Source: Henckelia pumila
Lineage: Eukaryota > Streptophyta > Magnoliopsida > Lamiales > Gesneriaceae
Reading direction: 5' to 3'
NCBI RefSeq assembly: GCF_033568475.1
Contig: NW_027331840.1
Span: 310,001 to 374,000, forward strand
Length of the DNA: 64,000 nucleotides
In this document: positions 26,053 to 42,877 of the stretch, in pieces
How positions within the stretch are numbered: position 1 is the first letter of the stretch
Layout of the letters: the number at the start of each line of letters is the position of its first letter
Made by a program: the position numbers and the translations under genes
The notes under the pieces: model-generated
Databases searched by the model: none
What the model was told of the DNA's origin: nothing
Seen by the model: only the letters and a program-made list of their open reading frames with translations

Positions 26053-27512
26053 TTTAAATAGGCCGAGCCCAATGAAACCGAGTTCGGATTTTTTTTAATT
26101 GGGCTGAAGATCCAAATGTAATTAACCCAATTCATCTAACAGTTATACTAATTACACTTTTATAGGGTTGCATAAGTTAAACTTGGACCCACCCAGCCAA
26201 CTCAATTGACAATCTTAGACGCCACTAAGTTTCTACGAAATAATTTGAATTTGAAAAATGACGTGAAATGATTATAAAATACGTCGAAATGACTCCAAAA
26301 ATAACTATTCAGGATTTGTATCCATTAAAATTAGATTTATATAAACAAACCAAAGTTTTTGTGATTATAGATCTCACATATTTGGTTTTAAAAATTCATA
26401 AATCCAAATACATCATTACCCCAATCACTGTTCAAGATTAATAAATTTTATATTATTATTAGTGACCATTAGCTATAAAAGGGAATAATAATAATGCTAT
26501 AATATATTTGGTGGTGTAAAGTTATCAATATTAGGTGGCAGTCAGGCTAAGCGACCAAAATTTCTGTTTTCCTAAGCTACAAATTCCACGTTAGCAGGCT
26601 CAATGAATATATACATGCCCAATCTCGATCATGAAAATAGTAACTTTTTTTAAGGTTGCGTATGGAATCAGAAGATTTAGATTCGAGATAATATTTGAAG
26701 AAAATATTGGAAATGACTCTAATTAGCATATATTTGAAATTTACTACAATCTATAATTATTAAAAAAATAACTAGTTTGACATTTGAAATCCATTCTCAA
26801 TGGAAAACTTAACTAAAAAATATAATTGTTATTATGGATTTGAAATCTTTAACTTTAAATCCATTAATCAATTTGGTTGATATAATTTGAAGGTTACTAC
26901 ATTAAACCCATAATTTTATTCAGTACGCATCTAAGTTGCTGTGGGTTATAACAGCAAAAATCACTGGTCTATACCAAATATTAAATCTATCTGTTATTTT
27001 TTGAAACATAATATTATATAAATCGAAACCAGAATCATTTACCAAATATGTGTTTTATCCATATGCCAAAATGGAAACCAAAAGTAAAAGCATAAAACTC
27101 ATTTCGGTCTCAACATTCTATTGTATGCATATAATTAAAAATGATCGATCTGTGTTAATTAAACAAAACCCATAATTATATATATATATAATTAATCGGA
27201 AAATAAAAGGATCTACGACAATCTAATTATGAGATAATTAAATACAATTAATTTTAATAACCTCTATCAACTTTCTTCTTATATTCAACCTGGGCAGGCG
27301 ATCCAAATTCCACTAGCAATTGGCAAAATCCTTGGCAGCGAGCCAACGTGTCTATATAATATAGCCAATGCACACTATTTCCGCATACTGACTCCCGACT
27401 CCTATAGTCTCTAGAGCTCCCCTTTTGTCTCTTCTCCTGCATTTTGCATCTTGAAAATCTGATTAATTATCGAATTTTTATTCCGGATTTGGCACTACCC
27501 TCGATCGGAACG
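26053..27512. other. Region upstream of UDP-glucose epimerase
   Basis: AT-rich intergenic DNA. A TATATAAT motif near 27352-27359, about 155 bases before the epimerase ATG, is a plausible TATA box. The CT-rich 27385-27440 stretch is probably its transcribed leader. Nothing else is recognised. Confidence 0.45.
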
Positions 27513-31497
<3,985 letters not shown>

Positions 31498-34026
31498 TCT
31501 CTAGTTGAAAGTTGAAACATGTGTCGTCCGGTAACTGTATCTTCGATTGATCGGTCATTTTCTGTCTTGCTGCTTTCACGGATTGAGGTGCTATATATTA
31601 TCGCCTTGGCTGAAACACCCACAAAAAAAAAAAAAACTCGGAATTCTTGTCGATTTAGGCTGAGTTAGCCAAATTTTAATGGGGTTTTCTGAGAAGAAAG
31701 CTTTACCATCTACTGTGTTACATGAGATCTAATCTTGGATACATTTCAAAACTTGTTTAGTGAAAATTAATAAATGCAGAGACAATCTGGCCAATCTTTT
31801 TTCTTTTGCTTATATTGAATATCTCAGCGCTTGCATGTGGTGATCTCTTGTTCATTTTGTTCTTTGCATTTCGTTTAGAAGAAAATGAACCGAGTATTTG
31901 TAACATGAACCATATTGCAAGCACGCATGTTAAAGAGTGTAAAAGTCAATGCCCGGTAGGTTTTGATTATTTTTCCCTTTCATTTTTGTTGTGTTGAGTG
32001 AGACCATAATATTGGGTCATGATAATAAATAATTCATCCTTTTTAGTCGTTCAATTGAAAATTATCAAGAGTCAATCATATAATTATTTAAATAATTTAT
32101 TTAAAATAGTCTCAAAGCTCACTTTGAATTTGCTAAAATCATTGCCTTCGCTTTGGATAATCACATTTTATAATTTATATTATCATTATTATTATTACTA
32201 CATTTTTTCGGGTAATTATAATTATTATTACACTTTATTATACATGTATTTGTATTATATATAAGTTAATTATAATGTCAGGCGTGTATGTAGATTATAT
32301 TATATTTTATATAAAAAGTCGATCATAATGTCACGTTTACATTAATGATGATTCAATGTTATTAGTTACTTCATTTAAAATCACAATTACCAACTACCAA
32401 CTAAGTTGGAAGACGATTGAATAGACATTATAAACACTCCTCAAATAATTGCAATAGCTTTAATCGGTGATTAAATTTTATAGATGGTAGAGCGTTTAGT
32501 GTTTCAAAATAAAAGTAGAAAGATAAAAATAAATTGACTAGAATAATTTTAGTAGAAGCAGAATCAATATGTCATCATCTTTTGAAGCTACTTTTAAGAA
32601 GTGCATAAAATTGAGTTTTCAAAGGAAAAACAATCATCACTTTTATTTTCAGTGATTAGATGTTTTAAAATTTTTATTAACAATTTTTTTATTAATATAA
32701 ATAGTTTACACAAAAATATAGCTTGATAATGACCTAAAAAAAATATGACAACACACCTACAATTTTAGCCCGGGTCCGAATATCCCATCGGCCCATCCCA
32801 TTAACTCGAATTGGATTCAACAACAACTTATATTTATTTTAATATTTGAAATCCATGATTTTATTGCAAAGTCCAATCTCATTGACCCCACCGTGTGCCC
32901 AAATTTACAACCTTAAACAAAAACTGGACAGCGACACTTCAACGCCCAAATTCTCGCATTTCTTTATTTTTAACTCCGGTTTTACGATCTAGCCTACGCT
33001 TTTGCTGCAAACTCAACCAGTTCTCTTGCAGGTAGCATTTCTCCTTCTTTTCGATTTTCTCCCCCTTTTATACGATTCATGTATGCAATGGTTTGTGACA
33101 TTGCGTGTATTTATGACGAACCCAGATGGGATTTGTTGTAATTTTCGTAAAATAATGGACATCTCGAATCTTATTATCTAAAAACTTACAGTTTCTGACC
33201 TTTTTTTATTATTAAGATTAAGATTAAGATTCCAGCTGTGGGCTTTTACTTGTGTTTTCTTTGTGACGCCGGTTCTTTGAAGTGAGTTTAATTGGCTTCT
33301 GTGTGTTGTTTTTTGAAGAGGTGATTCGGAGGCAATGGATAACGTGCTTGGATCTGGCTTCGTTTTTTTTTTTTTTATCTTTTGCTTTTGGATTTCACAT
33401 ATTGTGTACAATTGAAGGTCCGGATGTGAGCATATACATTTTTGGGTGCCACATTGGAGTTGGAAGGAAAGATTTACAGTATTGTCTGTGAAGCTATGAT
33501 TAGTTTTATTGGATCCAGTTCGTGCGTATGTATATTAGTTGTACGAAACCCGTATGTTTTGGGGAAATTTTGGGTTTTTTTCATTTGATGTGGAGCGATT
33601 GAAACACAGAACTAAAACCAAATGTATGAAAAAATTTTGTGCTTTCCGAAAAGGCCAACTCTAATTTTTAGTTCAAGAACATTTTTATGTTACACCCTGC
33701 AAGTTGTACAAAAAGATTTGGGCTTTCTTTGCCGTGGTTCGAAGATCTTAGTTCATTTTCTATTACTCAATCTCTGCTGTCCCAATTTTGTGATTTTAAT
33801 TCGATGCCATAGGTTTTCTAGGCATTCTGGAGATGCTATGTTTTGGTTTTTCGCCTGCTCTTTTCTGAAATTTGATGTTTAGAAATTTTGTTGAGTTATG
33901 GACTCTCATTTTTGTTCTGAGCATATGCCTGCGCTGATGAAGAGGTTGTAGATATCTTGTTTCGTCTGTTACCAAGTATGATCAATATGCAGATTCTTGG
34001 TGAGATTAAATCAAGAATCTTAGCTT
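31498..34026. other. UGE 3' end to lipase 5' leader
   Basis: The first few hundred bases are the likely UGE 3' UTR, including an A-rich run at 31623-31636. From about 32940 the CT-rich sequence and CTTGCAGGTAGC near 33027 look like the leader or a leader splice site of the downstream lipase. There is a TTA/TAT-rich tract at 32160-32260. No protein gene is recognised in between. Confidence 0.45.
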
Positions 34027-35263
34027 ATGGCATCAGAAGGGCAAATTGTGGACCTTTCAGGTTCTACGACTTCGGACAGGGAAAATTTCGACATTTCAGG
34101 ACCTTTGCACCTCACTAAAGTTGACTGGTATGAACTAAAAGTCTTAAACTATGTCTGATGCTATCTTTCACAGCTAAGAGCCATACTATCTTACGATTCT
34201 TGGCATTTCATTATGTATTGTTCTTGTGAACTTGGATTAACGTAGCTTGCCGCAGTTAAGAGTAACTTTTCATGCACTATTTATGTTGTTTCCCAGGGAC
34301 AATCCATGTCATCGAAGGTCTGTTGCAGCTAGTTTGGTTCAGAGTGTGTACATCTTGGAACGAGACCGCCAGGAAAAACGAGAAGGGAGCCTAACCCTTG
34401 CTTCTCGGTGGTGGGATGCTTTCCATTTTCAGTTGTACCGTCTCCTTATAGATGATGCTGATTCTTGTATATTCGGTGCCATCTATCAACTCACTTCCAC
34501 CCAAAACAACCCTTCATCACACGAGGCTCCACGATATGTAATCGCATTTCGAGGCACCATAACCAAAGGAGATGCATTCTCAAGAGACATTGAGCTGGAC
34601 ATCCACGTCATAAAAAATGGGCTGCATCTGACATCTCGGTTTGAAGTAGCAATACAAGCCGTTCGACATGTGGTTGCTACATTCGGAAGTGCAAATGTCT
34701 GGTTAGCTGGTCATTCACTCGGTGCTGCCATGGCAATGCTGGCTGGAAAGAACATGGCCAAGACCGGGGTTTTCCTTGATTCGTTCTTGTTCAATCCACC
34801 GTTCTTTTCAGCACCAATCGAGAGAATCAAGGATAAGAAAGTGAAACACGGCATTCGAATAGCAGGCAGCGTGATCACGGCAGGACTGGCTTTTGCAATG
34901 AAAAACAACCACCAAACAAGCCGTTCTTTGGGGACGTTTCATGCCCTTTCTTCATGGTTGCCATGTCTATACGTTAACCCGTCTGATCATATCTGCTCTG
35001 AGTATGTCGGGTACTTTGAACACCGGAAACGGATGGATGATATCGGAGCAGGAGGTATTGAGAGGTTGGCGACACAACACTCGATCGGAGGTCTTCTATT
35101 GAATGCAATGGGTGTGCAGTCCGAAGAGCCGCTGCATCTTATTCCTTCGGCCAATCTTACGGTGAACCGCTCTCGGGCGAGAGACTTCAAAGATGCTCAT
35201 GGTATTCATCAATGGTGGAGATGTGATCTGCACTTGGAATCCAAGATTTACAACTACAGTTGA
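34027..35263 (+). CDS. Alpha/beta-hydrolase, class 3 lipase-like (At4g10955 type)
   Basis: Predicted serine hydrolase; Arabidopsis relatives are labelled GDSL esterase/lipase At4g10955, but the motif here is that of a class 3 lipase. Two exons, 34027-34127 and 34297-35263, give 355 residues. Exon 1 encodes MASEGQIVDLSG and then FDISGPLHLTKVDW; exon 2 continues DNPCHRRSVAASLVQ, a join found in the family. The nucleophile motif GHSLGAA places the likely catalytic Ser near residue 174, after the conserved YVIAFRGT strand. No signal peptide or membrane segment is seen. The substrate is unknown. It lies between UGE and a LEA_2 gene, the same UGE-lipase neighbourhood as in Arabidopsis. Confidence 0.9.
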
Positions 35264-35541
35264 TGTTTATTTTATTTGTAAATCTACCCAACTTTTTACT
35301 CTCTGAAAACGTTTGCCTGATGCAAAGGCGGCTGATTCTTCTATCCATCTGCTGTACATTTTCATTTCAAGTCAACCGATCGATATTTTTTTACTACAAA
35401 AATATAAATTTTTCTCTCATATTATTTTAAGAGAAACAAACATATTTTTATATCTCAAACACCTTATTATTTTTTACGAAAGACTAAATTTCACAAAAGC
35501 GTCGCAATAAATTTATATAATTTCAGATGAACAGTGAGCGC

Positions 35542-36120
35542 CTAGCAGTGAAAGCCTAGAACAGATCCATCGGCAACTCCAATGGCTACCCTGCACTCAG
35601 CTCTAGCCTCCACCCGATGTGTAAAGAAATGCAGAAAACGAACCCGACCCGCCATGTCAAGCCTGGTTTCCACCTCCATGCCCGGCCCGAACCCAAAACC
35701 AATTTGCCCATCTGGTGCAGCGGGCCCAACGCTTTCTTGCTGCACAGGAACCGACAGCGGGAAGGACTTGACGGAAAATGTGGCCGTCATGTACTGAGAC
35801 TTACCTCCGGAGATCTTCCCGGCGGGTATAAACAACAGACCCACCTGACTTCCGGCGTACAGCAGCTGCAGCGAGCTGTCGTAGTGAGTGAAGGCGGCGT
35901 GGTTGGGGTTGCTGATGGTTACAAACTGAGAGAAAGTGAAGCTGACGGTTGAGTTAGCGGCGGAGAATGCGGGGAGTTGGACTGCGTTGACGGTGAGTTT
36001 GGGGTCTCTTGGCCTGAAAACCGTGAAATAGACGATGAAAGCGGCGGCGATTACGAGCATCAAGAAAATGGCGGCCAGAAGACACGAGGCTAAGTTCGTG
36101 TGGGAACTAGACTTGCCCAT
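35542..36120 (-). CDS. LEA_2 / NDR1-HIN1-like membrane protein
   Basis: Single exon of 192 residues. A short N-terminal cytosolic part (MGKSSSHTN) is followed by one hydrophobic segment, about residues 10-33 (LASCLLAAIFLMLVIAAAFIV). Next come FRPRDPKLTVNAVQLPAF and a beta-rich LEA_2 (WHy-like) domain with VTISNPNHAAFTHYDS. Family members sit in the plasma or plasmodesmal membrane and several act in defence or stress; this one's exact role is not shown. It is convergent with the lipase gene, whose stop is about 280 bases away. Confidence 0.85.
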   Translation of the reverse strand: MGKSSSHTNLASCLLAAIFLMLVIAAAFIVYFTVFRPRDPKLTVNAVQLPAFSAANSTVSFTFSQFVTISNPNHAAFTHYDSSLQLLYAGSQVGLLFIPAGKISGGKSQYMTATFSVKSFPLSVPVQQESVGPAAPDGQIGFGFGPGMEVETRLDMAGRVRFLHFFTHRVEARAECRVAIGVADGSVLGFHC

Positions 36121-36503
36121 TTCTGGATCTGAAGCTCGGTAAAATCAGTGTTTCAAAATCTGAGGGAATGAGAGTGGCCGATAAGTGGAATTGAGATGAA
36201 GCTTTTCGGAGAGATTGAGGAAAGCATATCTTAGCATTTCCAATGGATTCTGTCAAATAATTGAAGGCGATAGATACATAATGCCTGCCAGCGTTTACTG
36301 TTACGGCCACATCAATTAACTTTAATTTCCCCTTTTATACCCTTTGAAATTGAAATTTTGTATTTTTTTCAAATCACTGTCTATAGGACGGTTAAGTCGA
36401 TTCCACCCGTGATAGTTTTTGATTGGTTAAAATTAATGGGCCTCACATAAAACTCATTGATTTTAACCAATCATGAGTTACACGTCGCTCGCATGATAGT
36501 ACC
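36121..36503. other. LEA_2 upstream region with a short perfect-type hairpin
   Basis: Promoter side of the LEA_2 gene. Arms GATTGGTTAAAATTAATG (36421-36438) and CATTGATTTTAACCAATC (36455-36472) are inverted copies with one or two mismatches and a loop of about 16 bases. This could be a small foldback remnant. Confidence 0.55.
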
Positions 36504-37164
36504 TAGGGGTGATCACGGTGCGGTTTGGCGGTTTTTCATAAGAAGTTCAAACCGAATTGCAAATTGCGGTTCGATTATATTATATTTTTTTTGTTGCGGT
36601 TTTATATGTAAAATCGTTTTCGCGATTTTCGGCGGTTTTAAGCGGTTGCGGTCGGTTCGAGGTTTTTTTAATGATAGGTAAAATGAAAAAAAAATAAAGC
36701 TATTCAAATTATTAGAATAATGAATGAAAACTATAATAAACAAAATAAAACTAAATAAAATAACGATCAAGCGACAAAATAAAGTTAATTAACTATAATA
36801 TGTTTAGGCAAGTTGAAGATTAATATTTGTATAGAGAAGCAGTAAATATATTTTGAAGAGGGAAAGAGGGGAAAATTTGTTGAAGAAGAGTTGGGAGAGA
36901 AGAGAGTGGAGGCGGCATATGATCGAATCTATTGTGTATAATGTATATACAATGTTCTATAAATATAACTCTAGTTAAATATCACTATACACGGCGGTGC
37001 GGTGCGGGGCGGTTTGGGCCAAAAATTATAACCGAACCATGGCGGCGGGACGGTTTTTATTTTTTTTTAAAACCGCGGTTATTTCAAAAAATGAAATACG
37101 ACGGTGCGGGACGATGCGGGGTGGTCGGTTCGGGCGGTTTTTGAAAAAAATGTGATCACCCCTA
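36504..37164. mobile_element. hAT-like MITE with TAGGGGTGATCAC ends
   Basis: A 661-bp element with perfect 13-bp inverted termini, TAGGGGTGATCAC and GTGATCACCCCTA. The flanks ATAGTACC (left) and GTAATACC (right) match at six of eight positions, which fits an ageing 8-bp hAT target duplication. Subterminal GGTGCGGTTTGG / CGGTTCGGGCGG motifs repeat on both sides, and the core is AT-rich. No coding sequence. Confidence 0.72.
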
Positions 37165-37446
37165 GTAATACCCTGCGGGCGGCATGAACAATAAGATGTT
37201 TTTACTTTTCAAATAATAATAAAATATTATAAATTTTTTGTCGTTAATATCACAACTGATGCAGGAAAAAAAAAGGCCATTATATTTATGGCTTGCTACA
37301 TTGTATCTTGTAGGGGAATTAGCTTGCAGAATTGTAGTTAAAAAGAATATGATCAACATGTTACACAATTGATCAAACAAATAACATACCGTGTCTATAT
37401 ATATATAAATTATATTTTAAAAAAAAAAAATGCTATTTTTGAAATT

Positions 37447-38840
37447 TCAACGGACGAGTTCTGAATCTGGAACTTCAGTTTCCATAACAAAGCTTGGAAA
37501 TGCTAGAGTTATCTCCCTGAAACATATCATATATACATATATATCATCAAAAAACTTTCACTCTTTAATTTATACATTAAAGAAACATGTATGTGTATGT
37601 ATAGATCTTGGATTAACCTTAAATAAGGAAGAGTCATGTTCTTTATAAGAGAAGGATTTTTGGCAACCAGTTCCTTCCACTCTTCCATATCTATCTTCCC
37701 ATCTCCCTTAGAATCCACCTCTAAAAGCGTCTGCCCGAAAACAATATACGAGTAAGATACTCCATGATTTCGAGTACATCAAATGATTATATTTTGATGT
37801 ATACCTTCTCGACGATTGCTTCAACGACATCATCTGAGAGAGACAACTCTGATTCCCTCAGAGTAGCAAGCACCATTTCCTTTAACTGAAATATCCAACA
37901 ACCAAAAAAGGATGAAACAAACCTGTTGTAACATGAAACAAATGTATAATGTGGTAATAATGCTTACTCCTTCTCGTTCTATGAAACCCGTCTGCCTGAG
38001 ATCATATAATCTGAATGCAACTGCAAGATCAGATATTTTTGTTCAAGTTCTATAATTGTTCTTGGAATTGGTATTTTGACTACAAAATGAATTTATTGTT
38101 GGTTACATGCGACTTTATCTGTCTCTGGTGCATCAGGGTGGAAGATGCTCAAAGACCGAACGAATTCTTCAAACTCAATGGCCCCATTGCGCTTAACATC
38201 AAACAGGTCGAATAACTGAAATGGGGAGACAATGAACTTAGTTTTAGTAAGAAAAATGGAGGACAAAATACCGGGGCGAATCACCACACTCAGGAAAGAA
38301 CAGATAGGAAAATATGAGAGGGGATGACAATTGACAAGTGATTCAAACCCTTTCTGCTAGTACATTCTGCTTGCTACTGCGACTAAAAAGTGCAAGATAG
38401 AACTCCTCCTGAAACCAAACGATATAAAAGACAAATAACAAACTAATTGAGATTCCCATTAGCACAAAATAAAAGAGTTTACAGTTATCGAATTTTCTGG
38501 GGCCACCCCGAGTTCACAGTACCTTGTGAATCATACCATCATCGAACACTGAACTACTCAGCTGCTCGAATAGGATATACAGAGCATCTACTTCATTCAC
38601 ATTAACTGCAAATAGGAACAAGTCAAGATTCAGAATCCAACGAATTGATACGAACCAGGAAAATATCTCTAACATAAATGAAACTAGGAGTTCATGATTC
38701 GAGTTTGTCTGCAAGTATGCTCTTAAGATTATAATGCAATCTAACTCACAAGCTGTCTCGGAAGCAAGAATGGTGTGATAGTGGAATCCGGCCGGATGTT
38801 TGGCTTTAGACGGGCGAAAGCACCTCGCAATTGAAAGCAT
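37447..38840 (-). CDS. CBL8: Calcineurin B-like calcium sensor, CBL8-like
   Basis: Calcium sensor that binds and directs CIPK protein kinases. Eight exons: 38750-38840, 38523-38605, 38349-38408, 38107-38215, 37968-38020, 37805-37885, 37618-37730 and 37447-37516. They total 660 bases, or 219 residues. The start [16 protein letters not shown] aligns with the CBL8 N-terminus and lacks the MGC acylation motif of CBL1/4/9. EF-hand regions are visible, including [21 protein letters not shown] and the canonical loop [13 protein letters not shown], followed by [24 protein letters not shown]. Two short frames upstream of the start could supply a longer N-terminus, but CBL8 homology favours this Met. 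It is divergent from SKIP8, with about 1.9 kb between them. Confidence 0.92.
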
Positions 38841-40708
38841 TATGCGGCTTTTGTCCAAGAATTGCAAAATGAAAGCTGCACAAGATTGTAGAGTTGAATT
38901 GATAGCATGATCTCATAAATAACAGTCTTAACAAAGTAATCTAAATAGGCCCCATATATATATTAACATGAAACTTCAAGAAATCGACATAACGGCCAGT
39001 TTGATCTATCCATTAGGCAAAAGGCATGATATAACCTAACACTCGTCCAAAAAAGTTTAGTTCCCCAACATCATCTTCATTCTACAATCTAGGCCAGATC
39101 CAGTGGGATAAACATTTTCCCTATAAATTTTTCGATTCCCGACTATTTCGTCAATTCGCCCTTGGACTAAATTTATAAAAAGAATATGAAACTTTGCAAA
39201 GGAAGAGGAAACACAACAAAACGAAAAGAACTCACCAGTTTACTGTTGTGGACTTGTGGTGGAAGTGTTGGCCTCTGATTCTTCATAAATGGGTCAAGCA
39301 TATATTTATACTGGATTTTCTAACCTTCAAATTCACGCGTGATCAAATCTTTGATTCAAATTCTCTGACTTTTTGCAACCTTTTTCGTTATAATTATAAT
39401 TATTAATGTTTCTTTTTAGGACGGTTAGAGTTTTCAACTGTCAAACTTGCTCAAACTGTAACATAAACGAGGAGAGAGGGATTTTTTTTTTTTTTTTTTT
39501 AAAATTATATGAATGAGTTATGACATTCATGGTTGACAATCAGACCGACCAAATGGTTTGAAAATGACACGTGCCACTTTATATTATATTATATTATATT
39601 ATATCATATCATATATTATATATATGGATATATAATTAACTATATTATAAAATTAATCTTTCGTAATATCAACACCAGTGGATTGTGCTTATTGTAGTAC
39701 ACAAATTTTAAAATAGATGTGGAAATTGATATTTTACAAAGAAAAATAATACCAGTTGTCTTGACCAATTGAAATTAGCTCATATTTACGACGAAAATTG
39801 ATTTTTTTTTGTTTATATTTTTTATTAAACGGATCAAATAAAAGATTATCTTATAAGAATATAATTTATAAGAGTTTTTATTTCTTTATTATTATATTCA
39901 TTTCGTTCTAAAGAAGCTAAATATTAAGTATGGTTGCAAAAATCTTGAATGGGAAGAGTTTGTATTTATTATTGTGAAATAATTTATAACAAAATCATAA
40001 TAAAAACTTGGTGTACACTCGGTAATTTTTTACTAATGCAATAACATACAAATTCCGTTAATCAGTAAATCACAATGAGTAAAACTCTGACAGGTGCGTC
40101 ATATTGATAAAATAATCAAACTCATGGTTATTGATCAAACATGCTTTTACTCCATTATTACATTAATTTGGACTATATATATAGCGTTATTATTGTATAA
40201 AATAAAATAATATTTCGTTATTGTAATTTTTAATAGATATGATTAATTTAAAAGTTTCACCGAATGTATAATGCTGGGGGTTTTAATTTTGTTTAATAAA
40301 AATATAGCACATAGTTATAGATAAAGATATATATATATATATATATATATAATATAATATAATATTTTATATAATATATAAAAGAATAAAAAAGTAAATT
40401 ATTCGGTAAAACGGCGTCGTTGGATTTTAAGGAATCGGCAAACTACCCCTTCAGTCACGTTTTGAGTATATATGTACATTTGACCTGTCGTTCTTCCGTT
40501 TCACCTTCCTTTTCGTCCGCCATGCCCTCCGCCGCCTGACAATTTCCCCTCTTTCTCATTGTATTATCAATCCGTCGCGCACCAAACCCTAAACCCTTTT
40601 TCAGGGTGTGGATGTGGCAAACACCGATTTGTCTCTTGCTCCGTTTCATGAATTGTGGCAATTGCAGCAGCCCCTTTTGTGATTTTTATTTAATTTCGTT
40701 ACCTATGA
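38841..40708. other. Divergent promoter region of CBL8-like and SKIP8
   Basis: Contains both 5' leaders. There is a T-rich homopolymer at 39483-39500, a (TATAT)n tract at 39578-39630 and a (TA)n tract at 40327-40350. The sequence from about 40400 onward is less AT-rich and is probably the SKIP8 leader. No further gene is recognised. Confidence 0.5.
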
Positions 40709-42877
40709 ATGGAGTTTAGTATTTATAGAATTTCCTTCGCAAGCTATTGCTCGTCGTCCTTCGTGGCCGCAGCGGTGACCTTTTCCTGTTTCTTCGTCGC
40801 GACTGTTTTGATTTTCCGCAAGGGGAAATCACAATCGAGTAAGTCTGAATTGAATAATTGGGGTGATTGTACACGTGCCACGAAGGAGTGCAAAAGTGGT
40901 AGCGGTGCTGAGATGATGGCGCTTTTGAATGGGGGTGAGAATGGGGAGATTGCGGCGGAGAGGCAGACCGGGGTGTCTATGATGGAGCAGTTGGTGCCGG
41001 AGATCACGACGCATGCGCTGAGTTACTTGGACTACCCCAGCCTCTGTAGGCTTTCCATGACGAATTCGCGCATGCGTGAAGCTGCCAATGATGATAACGC
41101 GTGGAAGGCCTTATTTCATAAGGTTTTATGTTATTTCAATTTTTTTAAATTTTTTTCTGAACTTTTTGATCCACGAAGCAATGCTAGTTCTTTTAGGTGT
41201 TCAATTTGAAGTGACTCTTTGGGTCAGTTTAGCTTACCTAGCGGGTGTCTTCAGTTTTCGCCGAAATTTTGTTACTTTACTTCCAGTGCTAGCAATGTAG
41301 GATGCCTAGTCTTTGCATATAACTATGGAGTTGAAAATTCTGAATTTGTTTTGAAAACCTGAGCAGTTGTTTGTAAATCATACATGATACATGCAGGAGA
41401 CTTGGCAAGCAACATTTGGATGATAAGTTTTTTTTTTCCCAACTTTAGGTTGGTTACAGATTCTTCTTTAATTTGTTTAGGATGCATGAGAATCCATATG
41501 TTAAGATTCTCTTTGTTCACCTGGATTGAAATCAGGATTAGGAGGGCCATTTGATCCTGTAAATTAGAAACAAGGGAGGATGATTTCCGTTTATGTTTGC
41601 AATTGTGAGAATTGCTGAATCTGTTGCTTGACCCTTCATGGTCTAGGATTTCACTTTGGAGCAAGATCATGTGACACCACCCCATGGATGGAAAGCCTAT
41701 TATGCAGCCACGAGAGCCATTGTAAACATCAATTTGGAGTTTTATAGAATAGTGAGAGACAGAGCACTTCCAGATATGGCTCTATTTTGGCTCAATGCGG
41801 ATTATGTGAAGTGTTTTCATGCAAATGGCGAGTCATTTAGTGGGTATGCGTTTTCCTATCCATCCACGGAAAATTTTCAGCTCTTGCTAATTTAATATTA
41901 ACTTTATCTTTATAAAAGGTAAAATATAACTGCTACTCATTATTGTCCTCTTCTTTCCTTGTTGTTTGATTTGATTCATAATCAAGTCACATCTTTTGCG
42001 CAAAGGATTTATAGATTTGTTTCTCACACCTTGCTTTGGACTCTAACTTCTTCTTTTGAAATCTAAATTCTCTGTTTAATCTTCTGTTGCTCTTTAAGGT
42101 GTCTATTTTAGAAATTTTGTTGAAATGTATGGAACTTGAGATTGATTAACGGATACTTCGTTAGGTTCTGTTACACGACATACACTACTTTTAAAGTATA
42201 AGTCATTCACTCTTTTTGCGATCCCCCTTGTATGGTGACTATTATGACATTTTTTTTTGTTCGAAAGACTAAAATTATAAATCCTCGTCAATTATATTTA
42301 GTCTGCTTGCTGCTTTGACTCATTTGCTTTTTACCTTCATGCTGTTATGTTTAACCCCGTGGACTTGGAGTCCTGAAAGATTATGCTTGGTTGACATAAC
42401 CAAGTTTGATAGTCTTTTCTACATGTTGGAACGTATGGTCAGAATGCAGTGCCAGGAAGACAATCCGATTGAGAATCATGAAGCATGGAGGGGTTTTTGT
42501 CAACTATATATATATATATAATTTCAAAGTATATATATATATATTGATCACGTTTTTGTCAAGTATTTGCTTCAGCCTGTTAGTGTCTATTTAAACTTTT
42601 TTCAAACTCCCTTTGCAGTTACAATGCGGTCATGGAGAGCTGGCAGCTAGCCTTTAGCTGGGAGAATGTCGCTGATTTCCAGATTCGAGATGTCAAAACT
42701 CGGGTGCTGACAGATATGGCTTGGGTATCCATGAATGCTTACATTGACCTAGATGCCGAGGCATTTAATGTAACTAATGTTTACGAGTTCCACCATGGAA
42801 GGTGGTACATGGTGCACCATCATACCTCAGCATTGTTAATTCATGGAGTTGGTTTGCAGCTTCTTCCGCATGGATAA
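40709..42877 (+). CDS. SKIP8: F-box protein SKIP8
   Basis: F-box protein expected to link a substrate to an SCF ubiquitin ligase through SKP1-like ASK proteins; targets are unknown. Three exons, 40709-41122, 41647-41843 and 42619-42877, give 870 bases or 289 residues. A hydrophobic segment near residues 15-36 (SSFVAAAVTFSCFFVATVLIF) suggests a membrane anchor. The F-box is at about residues 90-135 (MEQLVPEITTHALSYLDYPS and LCRLSMTNSRMREAANDD). The C-terminal part (VMESWQLAFSWENVADFQIR and VYEFHHGRWYMVHHH) resembles the SnoaL/NTF2-like fold of SKIP8 proteins. Splice phases agree. A large intron (41844-42618) contains a TATATA repeat. Confidence 0.92.

Noticed and set aside
27444-27512. A longer N-terminus for the epimerase from an upstream in-frame ATG
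   Set aside because: Epimerases of this class start two to four residues before ILVTGG; the extra 23 residues look like translated leader.
34247-34296. Start of the lipase at an in-frame ATG at 34247 without a first exon
   Set aside because: The residues before DNPCHRR do not resemble the family, while 34027-34127 encodes the conserved FDISGPLHLTKVDW and joins in frame through a good GT..AG intron.
38841-38896. Longer N-terminus of the CBL8-like protein (MQFLDKSRI..)
   Set aside because: CBL8 homologs begin at the Met aligned with MLSIARCF; the upstream Met adds residues without a family match.
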